A stretch of 64,000 bases of DNA, taken from the NCBI GenBank assembly GCA_044377735.1, contig JBILYK010000005.1, positions 1 through 64,000 on the forward strand. Direction: 5' to 3'. This DNA comes from Tabrizicola_A sp044377735 (GTDB taxonomy: Bacteria; Pseudomonadota; Alphaproteobacteria; Rhodobacterales; Rhodobacteraceae). The position numbers and the translations under genes are program-made. The notes below the pieces were generated by a model. That model had not been told where the DNA came from and ran no database searches. It saw nothing but the letters and a program-made list of their open reading frames with translations. Positions 42,652 through 52,339 of this stretch are shown in pieces (within the stretch, counting starts at the first letter, position 1; each line of letters begins with the position of its first letter).

Positions 42652-43952
42652 CGCTGTCTTGGCTCTCCATCTTCCGACTGGGTCTGGTGCAATTGTGCCT
42701 CGGCGCGCTGGTGGTCTTGATGACCTCAACCTTGAACCGCGTCATGGTGGTGGAACTGGCGATGCCCGCTGTGTTGCCGGGGCTGCTGGTGGGCCTGCAT
42801 TATGCCATTCAGATCACGCGACCCAATTGGGGTTTTCGGTCTGATACACGCGGCAACCGTACGCGCTTTGTGATCCTTGGCATGGCGGTGCTGGCCTTGG
42901 GGGCGTTTCTGGCCACGCTGGGCATGGTCTGGATGCAGACCGCCTATCTGGCCGGGCTGGTCCTTTCGATCTTGGCCTATACGTTGATCGGGCTAGGGGT
43001 TGGCGCCTCTGGTACTTCGCTTTTGGCGCTTTTGGCCACGGCCACGCATCCCAACCGCCGCGCGGCGGCTGCCACGATCACCTGGCTGATGATGATCTTC
43101 GGCATTGCCGTCACGGCCACCGTGGTGGGTAAGGCGCTTGATCCCTATTCGCCGCAGCTGTTGCTGGAACTGGTGGCACTGGTGGGAGCGATGGCGGTGG
43201 TGGTCACCACGCTGGCGGTCTACGGGATTGAACGCCGTTACCGCAGCGTCACACCCGCCGCACATGATCGCCCGATCCCGTTCCGCGTGGGTCTGGCCGA
43301 GATATGGGCCGAACGCCGTGCGCGGCATTTCACCCTGTTTATCTTTCTGTCAATGACCGCCTATTTCATGCAGGAGCTGATCCTTGAGCCCTATGCAGGT
43401 CTGAGTTTCGGCCTGACGCCGGGGCAATCGACCGAGCTTTCAGGCGCGCAGAACGGTGGGGTGTTCGTGGGAATGCTTTTGGTCGGCATCGCCGCCACTG
43501 GGTTCAAGATCGGCTCGCTCAGGGTCTGGATCATCACCGGCTGCCTTGGTTCAGCGCTGGCGCTTTTGACGCTGGCCGCCTTGGGCCAGATCCCGCAGGG
43601 CGGGGCCTTCCTGCAGCCTGCCACCATCGCGCTGGGCCTGTTCAATGGCATGTTTGCCGTCGCTGCCATTGGATCAATGATGGCCTTGGCGGGCGAAGGC
43701 CGACAGGCGCGTGAGGGCACGCGCATGGGGCTTTGGGGCGCATCACAGGCCATTGCGGCGGGCTTGGGCGGGCTGATCGGGGCCGCTGGCGTCGATCTTG
43801 CGCGCAAGCTGACCGATGATGCCACAGCCTTCGGTCTCGTCTTCACCTTTGAGGCTGGGCTTTTCGTCATCGCCGCCGTGATGGCGGCACAGATTATCGG
43901 AGCAGGCCAAACGGCCGCCTCGTCGCAGAGTTTCCAAGGGGACCAAGCATGA
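42648..43952 (+). CDS. PucC-family MFS protein between bchG and bchP
   Basis: Twelve-helix membrane protein of 434 residues in the same family as LhaA and PucC (BCD transporter family): RLGLVQLCLGALVVLMTSTL and GFRSDTRGNRTRF match their N-terminal and loop signatures. At this position in R. capsulatus it is orf428, whose product is not essential and may help pigment delivery or assembly. ATGA overlaps tie it to both bchG and bchP. Confidence 0.88.
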   Translation: MTLSWLSIFRLGLVQLCLGALVVLMTSTLNRVMVVELAMPAVLPGLLVGLHYAIQITRPNWGFRSDTRGNRTRFVILGMAVLALGAFLATLGMVWMQTAYLAGLVLSILAYTLIGLGVGASGTSLLALLATATHPNRRAAAATITWLMMIFGIAVTATVVGKALDPYSPQLLLELVALVGAMAVVVTTLAVYGIERRYRSVTPAAHDRPIPFRVGLAEIWAERRARHFTLFIFLSMTAYFMQELILEPYAGLSFGLTPGQSTELSGAQNGGVFVGMLLVGIAATGFKIGSLRVWIITGCLGSALALLTLAALGQIPQGGAFLQPATIALGLFNGMFAVAAIGSMMALAGEGRQAREGTRMGLWGASQAIAAGLGGLIGAAGVDLARKLTDDATAFGLVFTFEAGLFVIAAVMAAQIIGAGQTAASSQSFQGDQA

Positions 43953-45130
43953 CCTATGATGTTGTAGTGATCGGTGGCGGCCCTTCGGGCGCGACAGCGG
44001 CAGATGATCTGGCCCGTGCAGGGCGCAAAGTGGCGATGCTGGACCGGGCGGGGCGGATCAAGCCCTGCGGCGGGGCCGTGCCGCCGCGCATGATCTCTGA
44101 CTTTGACATTCCCTCCAGCCAGATCGTGGCGCAGATCAACGTCGCGCGGATGATCTCGCCCACGGGCCGGGCGGTGGATATCGCCATTGAGAATGGCTTT
44201 GTTGGCATGGTGGATCGCGAGCATTTCGACGAATTCCTGCGCCTGCGGGCCGTGGGCCATGGTGCCAAGCGGCTGACCGGCACTTACCTGCGGATTGAGC
44301 GCGACGCAGAGGGCACCCATGTCATCTACCGCGACAAGGCCAGCGGCGAAGAACAGCGCCTGACCACGCGTTTGGTGATCGGGGCCGATGGCGCGCGGTC
44401 CAACGTGGCGAAAACCGAAGTGCCCGGCGGCGACAAGATTCCATACGTCATCGCATATCATGAAATCATCAAGGCCCCCCCGGCCAATGCCGCCTATGAC
44501 CCCGCGCGCTGCGACGTGATCTATGATGGTCGCATCAGCCCCGACTTTTACGGCTGGGTCTTCCCGCATGGCGATCAGGCCAGCGTCGGCATGGGCACCG
44601 GGATTGACGGGATTGACCTGAAACAAGCCACCGCCGACCTGCGTGCGGCCTCTGGCCTTGCGGGGTGTGAAACCATACGCCGCGAAGGCGCACCCATTCC
44701 CCTGCGCCCGATGGACCGCTGGGATAATGGTCGCGATGTGGTGCTGGCGGGCGATGCCGCCGGGGTTGTGGCACCGTCGTCGGGTGAGGGAATTTACTAT
44801 GCCATGGTCGGTGGGCGTGTGGCCGCGACGGCGGCGCAGGCCATGCTCGCCTCGGGCCGGACGAAAGACCTGGCTCTGGCGCGCAAGCTGTTCATGAAGG
44901 AACATAAAATGGTGTTTCGCGTGCTGCGTTCGATGCAGGACGCCTATTACAAATCCGACGAACGCCGCGAACGCTTTGTCAGCCTGTGCCACGACATCGA
45001 CGTGCAACGCCTGACGTTTGAGGCTTATATGAACAAGAAACTGGTCCGCGCCCGCCCGCTGGCGCATCTGAAGATCGGCTTCAAGAACCTGACCCACCTT
45101 CTGGGCCTCGTCTCACCGGTTCGCACATGA
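43949..45130 (+). CDS. bchP: Geranylgeranyl (bacterio)chlorophyll reductase
   Basis: Flavoprotein that reduces three double bonds of the geranylgeranyl tail to phytyl. The 393 residues begin with the FAD fold VVIGGGPSGATAADDLARAG (about 6-25), followed by PCGGAVPPRM and GDAAGVVAPSSGEGIYYAM, signatures of the family. It lies in the bchG-orf-bchP-idi chain with ATGA overlaps at both ends. Confidence 0.97.
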   Translation: MTYDVVVIGGGPSGATAADDLARAGRKVAMLDRAGRIKPCGGAVPPRMISDFDIPSSQIVAQINVARMISPTGRAVDIAIENGFVGMVDREHFDEFLRLRAVGHGAKRLTGTYLRIERDAEGTHVIYRDKASGEEQRLTTRLVIGADGARSNVAKTEVPGGDKIPYVIAYHEIIKAPPANAAYDPARCDVIYDGRISPDFYGWVFPHGDQASVGMGTGIDGIDLKQATADLRAASGLAGCETIRREGAPIPLRPMDRWDNGRDVVLAGDAAGVVAPSSGEGIYYAMVGGRVAATAAQAMLASGRTKDLALARKLFMKEHKMVFRVLRSMQDAYYKSDERRERFVSLCHDIDVQRLTFEAYMNKKLVRARPLAHLKIGFKNLTHLLGLVSPVRT

Positions 45131-45642
45131 CAGAGATGATCCCGGCCTGGGTCAATGGCACCCTGACGCAGGTCGAAAAGCTTGAAGTGCATCAGCGCGG
45201 GCTGCGCCACAAAGCGGTGTCGGTCTTTGTGATGCGCGGGCGCGAGGTGCTGCTCCAACGCCGGGCCTTGGGCAAATACCACACACCAGGGCTTTGGGCG
45301 AACACCTGCTGCACCCATCCCCGCTGGGGCGAGACCGATCTTGCCTGCGCAGCCCGGCGGCTGCAGGAGGAACTCGGTATCAGCGGTCTGGACCTGCAAC
45401 GCAGCGGCGGCATCGAATACCGCGCCGATGTGGGCGGCGGTTTGACAGAACATGAGGTGGTTGAGGTGTTTTCGGCCCAAGCGCCGGCCCATCTTATGCC
45501 CCAGCCTGACCCGGATGAGGTGATGCAAACCCATTGGATGACGATTGAGGCGCTGGAGGCCGAGGTTCAAGCCACGCCCGAAAAGTTCACCCCTTGGCTG
45601 CGGATTTATCTCGCCGAAGGCATGGCCGAAGCTGCAATTTAA
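45127..45642 (+). CDS. idi: Isopentenyl-diphosphate delta-isomerase, type 1
   Basis: Nudix-fold enzyme interconverting IPP and DMAPP, balancing precursors for carotenoid and phytyl chains. The 171 residues contain the active-site WANTCCTHPRWGET (catalytic cysteine) and the Nudix-like helix AARRLQEELGI. Last gene of the bchG cluster and end of the photosynthesis genes on this side. The following 107 bases hold no gene. Confidence 0.95.
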   Translation: MTEMIPAWVNGTLTQVEKLEVHQRGLRHKAVSVFVMRGREVLLQRRALGKYHTPGLWANTCCTHPRWGETDLACAARRLQEELGISGLDLQRSGGIEYRADVGGGLTEHEVVEVFSAQAPAHLMPQPDPDEVMQTHWMTIEALEAEVQATPEKFTPWLRIYLAEGMAEAAI

Positions 45643-45749
45643 CGGCGTAATGCCCGGCTGAGGGCAAACGCCCAAAAAACGTCAAATCCTGCGAGCGGTT
45701 TGGCCTAAAAATGCTTGTTTACCATGCCCCTGCAAGTGACAGTAGCGGC

Positions 45750-48257
45750 ATGGATGTAATCTCGCTTGTCGGCATCATCGCCGCGCTTTTCATTGTTATC
45801 AGCTTAAGCGAGCCTTTGGCCGATTGGTTTCGGCTGCCCTATACGGTGGTGCTGGCCATCATCGGCACGCTGATCGGCATCGGCGCAGCCTCGTTGTCCA
45901 CGCCTGAAACGGTGCTGGGTGATCCGCTCACTGATCCCTTGGCCGCTGCTGAACGTCTTGAGGTGGCGATCCGCGCCAATGTTTTTCTATATGTCCTCTT
46001 GCCCACCTTGCTGTTTCAGGTCTCGCTGGGGCTGAATCTGCGACGCATGGCCGATGACTGGGTCCCGATCCTTGTCATGGCGGTGATGGCGGTGGTGGTG
46101 TCAACCTTTGCCATCGGCCTGGCACTTTTGCCTTTCACCGAACTGTCGCTGGTCGCCTGCCTTTTATTGGGCGCGATCGTGGCCACCACGGATCCTTCGG
46201 CCGTGGTCTCGATCTTTCGCAACATCGCCGCCCCGCAGCGCCTGACCCGGCTTGTTGAGGGCGAGAGCCTGTTGAACGACGCCGCCGCCATCGCGCTTTT
46301 TGGGTTTTTTCTGACATTCGTGATGCTGGGGGTGCCAAACCCCACGCTGCAAGACGCCTTGGTGGGATTTCCGACAATGATCTTCGGCGGCCTTGGCATT
46401 GGCTGGGTGCTGGGCCGGGTTTGCCTAAGCGTCCTAAGCTGGCTTGGCCGCTTTGCCTTGGCGCAGATCTCGCTTAGCGTGGCCTTGCCCTATGTCACCT
46501 ATCTGGTGGCTGATCAGGTCTTTGGCGTCTCGGGTGTGGTGGCGGTGGTCATGGCGGGGATGACGCTCAATTATCTGGGGCCGGGGCGGATGTCGCCCAC
46601 CAACTGGACCAACCTGCGAGAGCTTTGGGATGTGTTGGCGCATTGGGCCGGGGCATTGATCTTTCTTCTGGCAGCACTTTTGGTGCCGCGTCTGTTGGCG
46701 GATGTTCGGCTTTACGATATCTTCCTGATCGCGGTGGTTGTGGTCGCCGCGACCACCGCGCGGCTTTTCATGCTTTATGCGATCTTGCCGCTTTTGACTG
46801 CGCTTCGCCTGTCACCTCGGGTGGATCGGCCTTACCGGGTCGCGATCCTGTGGGGGGGCTTGCGTGGGGCGGTGACCTTGGCGCTGGCGTTGGCGGTGTC
46901 GGAGAACTTCCGCGTGCCCGAAGACGTAAAGCGCCATGTCGGCATTCTGGCCACCGGCTTTACGCTGTTTACGCTGTTGGTGCAGGGCGCGACGCTGCGT
47001 CGGGTGATCTCTTATCTCGGGCTGGATCGGCTTGCCCCGATTGACCGGGCGCTTTCCAGCCAAGTGATCGCCGTTGCGCTGCAAAATGTGCGCGAAGAGG
47101 TGGCCGAAACCGCCCGTAAACATGATCTGACCCAAGAAATCGTGCGATCCGAGGCCAAACGCTTTGCCACCCGATTGGACAGCGCGATTGAAAAGGCCGA
47201 GGCGGCCGATGACATCCCCGACCGTGACCGCATCACATTGGGCCTGGTGGCCTTGGCCGGGCGTGAACGCGACATGATCTTGGACAGCTTCCGCGAGCAA
47301 CTGCTGTCACCGCGTCTGGTGGAACAGATGCTGTCAGACGCCGATCGCTTGATTGAACGCACCCGCGCCGGTGGACGTGAGGAGTACCGCGCCGCGGGCC
47401 GCCTTAGCCTGGCGCAAGGGCGCTTGGCGCGGTTGGCCAATGTCATGCACAACCGGGTGCGGGTTTCGGGCCCCTTGGCGCTTTTGACAGCGGACCGGTT
47501 CGAGCTTTTGCTGAACCAGCGCTTCGTGTTGCGTGACCTGCACAGCTATATCGAAACCAAGATCCGCCGCATTCATGGTCGGCGGGTGGCTGATCTTTTG
47601 CACGAACTTCTGCGCCGCCGCGAGGATGAGACCGAGGCCGCGCTTGAAGGCTTGCGGCTGCAATATCCGGGCTATGCTGAAAAGACGGAACGGCGTTTTT
47701 TGCGGCGCATCTCGCTGCGGCTTGAGGAGCGGGAATATGATGTCCTCTTGGCCGACGGCATCATCGGCCCAGAGTTGCATACAAAGCTGAAGCAGGGTCT
47801 TTCCAAGGCCCGCCACGAGGCCGATCTGCGCCCGCATCTTGATCTTGCGGTGCAAAAATCCGACTTGGTGCGCCAATTCCCGCTGTTCACTGATATGGAC
47901 GAAGACAGCTGTAAACGGCTGGCCCGGGCGCTGCGCACCCGCTATGTGCAACCCGGTGAGGTGCTGCGCCGCAAGCGCGACCTTCCGCGTGAGGTCTGCT
48001 TTATCGCCACCGGCGCGGTGGAGATTGAAACGGCGGGTCAGCGCCTGCGGCTGGGGCGTGGCGATATGTTTGGCCAGTTGTCGCTGCTCAACCGCCAGGC
48101 CCCGCGCGCCCAAGTCACCGCCATCAGCCATACCACGCTGCTTGTGCTGGATGAGCCCCGCTTTCGCCGCCTGCTCAAACGCAGCCAGAACCTGCGCGAG
48201 GCCGTGTTGAAAAGTGCCGAGAAACGTGGGCTGGATGTGGCCAGCTTGCAATTGTGA
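45750..48257 (+). CDS. CPA1-type Na+/H+ antiporter with C-terminal cyclic-nucleotide-binding-like domain
   Basis: Membrane cation/proton exchanger of 835 residues: about 12 helices in the first 400 residues with the NhaP-like ion-site region TDPSAVVSIFRNI and GESLLNDAAAIALFGF, then a long helical cytoplasmic part, then a CNMP-like beta-barrel (about 705-830; YVQPGEVLRRKRDLPREVCF, GDMFGQLSLLNRQAPRA). The tail may let a nucleotide or another ligand gate transport. ATG 45750 (MDVISLVGIIAALFIVISLS) is preferred; ATG 45711 would add 13 residues. Not part of the photosynthesis set. Confidence 0.88.
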   Translation: MDVISLVGIIAALFIVISLSEPLADWFRLPYTVVLAIIGTLIGIGAASLSTPETVLGDPLTDPLAAAERLEVAIRANVFLYVLLPTLLFQVSLGLNLRRMADDWVPILVMAVMAVVVSTFAIGLALLPFTELSLVACLLLGAIVATTDPSAVVSIFRNIAAPQRLTRLVEGESLLNDAAAIALFGFFLTFVMLGVPNPTLQDALVGFPTMIFGGLGIGWVLGRVCLSVLSWLGRFALAQISLSVALPYVTYLVADQVFGVSGVVAVVMAGMTLNYLGPGRMSPTNWTNLRELWDVLAHWAGALIFLLAALLVPRLLADVRLYDIFLIAVVVVAATTARLFMLYAILPLLTALRLSPRVDRPYRVAILWGGLRGAVTLALALAVSENFRVPEDVKRHVGILATGFTLFTLLVQGATLRRVISYLGLDRLAPIDRALSSQVIAVALQNVREEVAETARKHDLTQEIVRSEAKRFATRLDSAIEKAEAADDIPDRDRITLGLVALAGRERDMILDSFREQLLSPRLVEQMLSDADRLIERTRAGGREEYRAAGRLSLAQGRLARLANVMHNRVRVSGPLALLTADRFELLLNQRFVLRDLHSYIETKIRRIHGRRVADLLHELLRRREDETEAALEGLRLQYPGYAEKTERRFLRRISLRLEEREYDVLLADGIIGPELHTKLKQGLSKARHEADLRPHLDLAVQKSDLVRQFPLFTDMDEDSCKRLARALRTRYVQPGEVLRRKRDLPREVCFIATGAVEIETAGQRLRLGRGDMFGQLSLLNRQAPRAQVTAISHTTLLVLDEPRFRRLLKRSQNLREAVLKSAEKRGLDVASLQL

Positions 48258-48284
48258 GGCGGGGGGCTCTGAATGCACCACTGC

Positions 48285-48480
48285 CGCCCCTTGGCCCGGA
48301 ATCAAGGGCGAAGCCCGCCGGGCCGCGCCCCATCGCCCGGCAACGGTTTGCCTGCAAACCGCGAGAGGGGACCCCCCCCTTGGGAGGGCGCTTTGCGACG
48401 GTTGCCAGTAGAACTTCGGGGGGAGGGGTTGAGGGATAAAGCGCCTAGAACCAGCGTCGGCGCGTCCTCCCGAGGTCGGG
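48285..48480. repeat. Intergenic imperfect repeat, copy A
   Basis: Starts with CGCCCCTTGGCCCGGAATCA and includes the later block TTGGGAGGGCGCTTTGCGAC...GGAGGGGTTGAGGGATAAAG...GCGCGTCCTCC. The same blocks in the same order recur at 48593-48789 with a different middle. It looks like a dispersed extragenic element; no protein-coding character is seen. Confidence 0.7.
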
Positions 48481-48509
48481 GTGAGAACCGCCCCGCCCCT
48501 TGGTGGGGG

Positions 48510-48532
48510 AAAACGGTCCAGTGGACCGTTTT
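48510..48532. repeat. Perfect palindrome between the repeat copies
   Basis: Eleven bases on each side, AAAACGGTCCA and TGGACCGTTTT, around a central G. From 48545 to 48564 a second stem follows, CCCGCGAA with TTCGCGGG. Both may be extragenic palindromic elements or transcript ends for the antiporter gene. Confidence 0.6.
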
Positions 48533-48592
48533 CAGGTTCGAACGCCCGCGAACGCTTTCGCGGGCCGGGTAAGGCCGAACGCCCGCCACAAG

Positions 48593-48789
48593 CGCCCCTT
48601 GGCCCGGAATCAAGGGCGAAGCCCGCCGGGTTTGCCATTGGTTTCGCCATTGGTTCGAGAAACCAATGGCATGGCCCGACCTCCCCCTTGGGAGGGCGCT
48701 TTGCGACGGTTGCCAGCAGAAATTCGGTGGGAGGGGTTGAGGGATAAAGTGCCTAAGCACTGGTGTTGGCGCGTCCTCCAGAGGTCGGG
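48593..48789. repeat. Intergenic imperfect repeat, copy B
   Basis: Second copy of the unit at 48285. Its middle differs and contains an extra stem-loop at 48634-48670 (GCCATTGGTTT with AAACCAATGGC). The pair lies just beyond the 3' end of the AT-rich TIR gene. The whole stretch 48258-48847 has no gene I can support. Confidence 0.7.
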
Positions 48790-48847
48790 CGCGGGCCTGT
48801 GCCTCAAACCACTTGGCAGGCCTCATGTTCAAACCCCACGTGATAAA

Positions 48848-49486
48848 TCACACTCGGAAATCAAAAATGTCCGTTCTTGGGTTAAAATCTCGCTTCCTCA
48901 TTGGTCGCGACAAATCGTAGACATTCGAACTTCCGTAACCCTTAGTAACGTGTAGAAGATCCAAAAAGACTCTTGAGTTTCCGTATATGGCATGCCATGG
49001 GACAATCGGGATTTTCGCGCAGCCTTTGGCTAGATTTTCCAGAATTCGCCTGGGCACATTCGGGTATAGGTCTTCAAAATCTGCCTTTCTCGAAAGCGGC
49101 ATGATCTCCATTTGGTTGATCGGATCAATAATCTTTCGTTCGACTGCATCGTTAAAGTAGTATGCTTCAGGAACAGTAGGGAGTAGTATGATTAGAATTC
49201 CAGACTTTTTGTTTGCGCTCCCATCAATCATGGATGACTTTATTTCCCAATCAACATGCTTTCTGAACCTTGTTTCGGCCCCACAAAGCACAATCGTGAC
49301 TTCAGATTCGCGCAAGTATTGATCGCGAATTATTCTTCTTATAGTCTGGTTTGGTAACATGTCGTCGATGTCGCCCGTATCAACGGACATATCCTGCATC
49401 AAATAGTTAGACGTAGTCCATTTTACTAAATCATTCTTATATTGCTGATCATTCGCATGATGATAGCTTATAAAGACCCGTGTCAT
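48848..49486 (-). CDS. TIR-like (ThsB/MTH538-type) protein of a two-gene island
   Basis: A 212-residue protein beginning MTRVFISYHHANDQQYKNDL, the first strand and loop of the TIR-like fold, with SEVTIVLCGAETRFRKHVDW followed by the conserved glutamate (EIKSSM, about 83-88). This layout is that of the MTH538/DUF1863 family that includes ThsB, the signal-making TIR of Thoeris anti-phage systems. Its start lies inside the end of the upstream membrane gene (38-base overlap). No ThsA-like gene is adjacent. The DNA is visibly AT-rich and codon use differs from neighbours, implying acquisition. The function is inferred. Confidence 0.75.
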   Translation of the reverse strand: MTRVFISYHHANDQQYKNDLVKWTTSNYLMQDMSVDTGDIDDMLPNQTIRRIIRDQYLRESEVTIVLCGAETRFRKHVDWEIKSSMIDGSANKKSGILIILLPTVPEAYYFNDAVERKIIDPINQMEIMPLSRKADFEDLYPNVPRRILENLAKGCAKIPIVPWHAIYGNSRVFLDLLHVTKGYGSSNVYDLSRPMRKRDFNPRTDIFDFRV

Positions 49487-49880
49487 CCGTTAAATGCCCA
49501 ATCAGTATGTAGGCGCTGGATATTACCAATAAAGTGCCTACGATTAAAAATCCAATCTCTAACCAATAAAAAAATGTCTTTGCCCTATCGGAAACATCTG
49601 GAATGAATGGATCGCCAACCTGGTTCGCAAACTGCTTTAACGCAGCGCCGTTAGCGACAATTGCATCATTAATTTTTACCAATAGTTTCCACTGGGCCAG
49701 CATTGTCAAGCCAACGATCATGAGCAACCAAGAAGGTTGTTTTATGAAATCAGCTTGGAGAATTGCCGCAGTTACTCCGAAAACAGCCAAAGAAACTTGG
49801 ATGGTCTGATATCGCAAACCATCCAAGTGACGCCACGTTTCGTAGCGTTGGCTATATCTCTCGCGTGCGTCTTCATTCAT
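49449..49880 (-). CDS. Small membrane protein paired with the TIR-like gene
   Basis: A 143-residue protein with a charged N-terminal helix (RERYSQRYETWRHLDGLRYQ, about 6-25) and three hydrophobic segments at about 26-43, 49-66 and 104-128. The layout resembles SLATT-type or other short membrane effectors that sit next to signal-producing defence enzymes, but I do not recognise the family with certainty. It is AT-rich like its partner, starts 44 bases after the ettA stop on the same strand, and overlaps the TIR gene. Confidence 0.65.
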   Translation of the reverse strand: MNEDARERYSQRYETWRHLDGLRYQTIQVSLAVFGVTAAILQADFIKQPSWLLMIVGLTMLAQWKLLVKINDAIVANGAALKQFANQVGDPFIPDVSDRAKTFFYWLEIGFLIVGTLLVISSAYILIGHLTDDTGLYKLSSCE

Positions 49881-49924
49881 CCTGTATTGTTTGCACAGCT
49901 TCAGGTGGTTTTCAACCGTGATCG

Positions 49925-51580
<1,656 letters not shown>

Positions 51581-51684
51581 GACGGGCTCCTGAAGGTGAT
51601 CTTGCGGGTTGCGGGCTATGTAGCGATTGTTGTGGACAAGGGCAACGTGTGCGGGGATGGTGACGCCCGGATTCTGGAGGGGCC

Positions 51685-52284
51685 ATGCGGGCGGGGTTTC
51701 CCATTGCGACGAAGGGCATGGTCATCGGCCTTTTGGGCGGGTCGTTTGACCCGGCCCATGAAGGGCATGCTCATCTGAGCCATGAGGCGTTGAAGCGGAT
51801 GGGGCTGGATCAGGTCTGGTGGCTGGTGACGCCCGGCAACCCGCTCAAGGTCCGCCAGCCCGCCCCGATGGCCGAGCGTTTGGCACGGGCCAAGGTGGTT
51901 GTGAAAGGCCATCCGCGTATCAAGGTGACGGCGTTGGAGCTGGCCTTGGGCACGCAGCGGACCGCCGACACCATCGACCGGTTGCGGGCGATCTATCCCG
52001 GTGTCAAATTCGTCTGGTTGATGGGGGCCGATAACCTGGTGCAGTTCCACCGCTGGGGCCGTTGGCGCGATATCCTGCGCGCCGTGCCGGTGGGGGTGCT
52101 GGCGCGGCCCGGGTCGGGTGTGGCGGCGCGGATGTCGGTGGCGGCGCAGTCCTTCCGTGTACATCGGGTGCAGCGGGGCGAGGGGTTGGGGTGGCACCGA
52201 CCGCCGGTCTGGGCCTTTGTCAACATGCCGATGAGTGCTGCCTCGTCCAGCGCGATCCGGGCGCGGGGCGAATGGAAGGTTTAG
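51685..52284 (+). CDS. nadD: Nicotinate-nucleotide adenylyltransferase
   Basis: Converts nicotinate mononucleotide and ATP to deamido-NAD. The 199 residues have the nucleotidyltransferase motifs GGSFDPAHEGHAHLS (about 18-32, with HEGH) and the terminal ISSTxxR-like SAASSSAIRARGEW. An internal ATG at 51718 (MVIGLLGGSFDP) is an alternative start giving 188 residues. Divergent from ettA and followed by the dacB-type gene. Confidence 0.95.
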   Translation: MRAGFPIATKGMVIGLLGGSFDPAHEGHAHLSHEALKRMGLDQVWWLVTPGNPLKVRQPAPMAERLARAKVVVKGHPRIKVTALELALGTQRTADTIDRLRAIYPGVKFVWLMGADNLVQFHRWGRWRDILRAVPVGVLARPGSGVAARMSVAAQSFRVHRVQRGEGLGWHRPPVWAFVNMPMSAASSSAIRARGEWKV

Positions 52285-52339
52285 CAAACGGAATATGACA
52301 GTGGGGCAAGGTCTTGGCGCGAATGAGGGATCAGCGGGA

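Noticed and set aside
48285..48789. CRISPR array
   Set aside because: Only two long unequal copies are present, with no short regular repeats or spacers and no cas genes.
48848..49486. Calling the TIR-like gene a Thoeris system
   Set aside because: No ThsA-like effector (Sir2 or similar plus SLOG domain) is next to it; the partner is a small membrane protein, so only a Thoeris-like hypothesis is supported.
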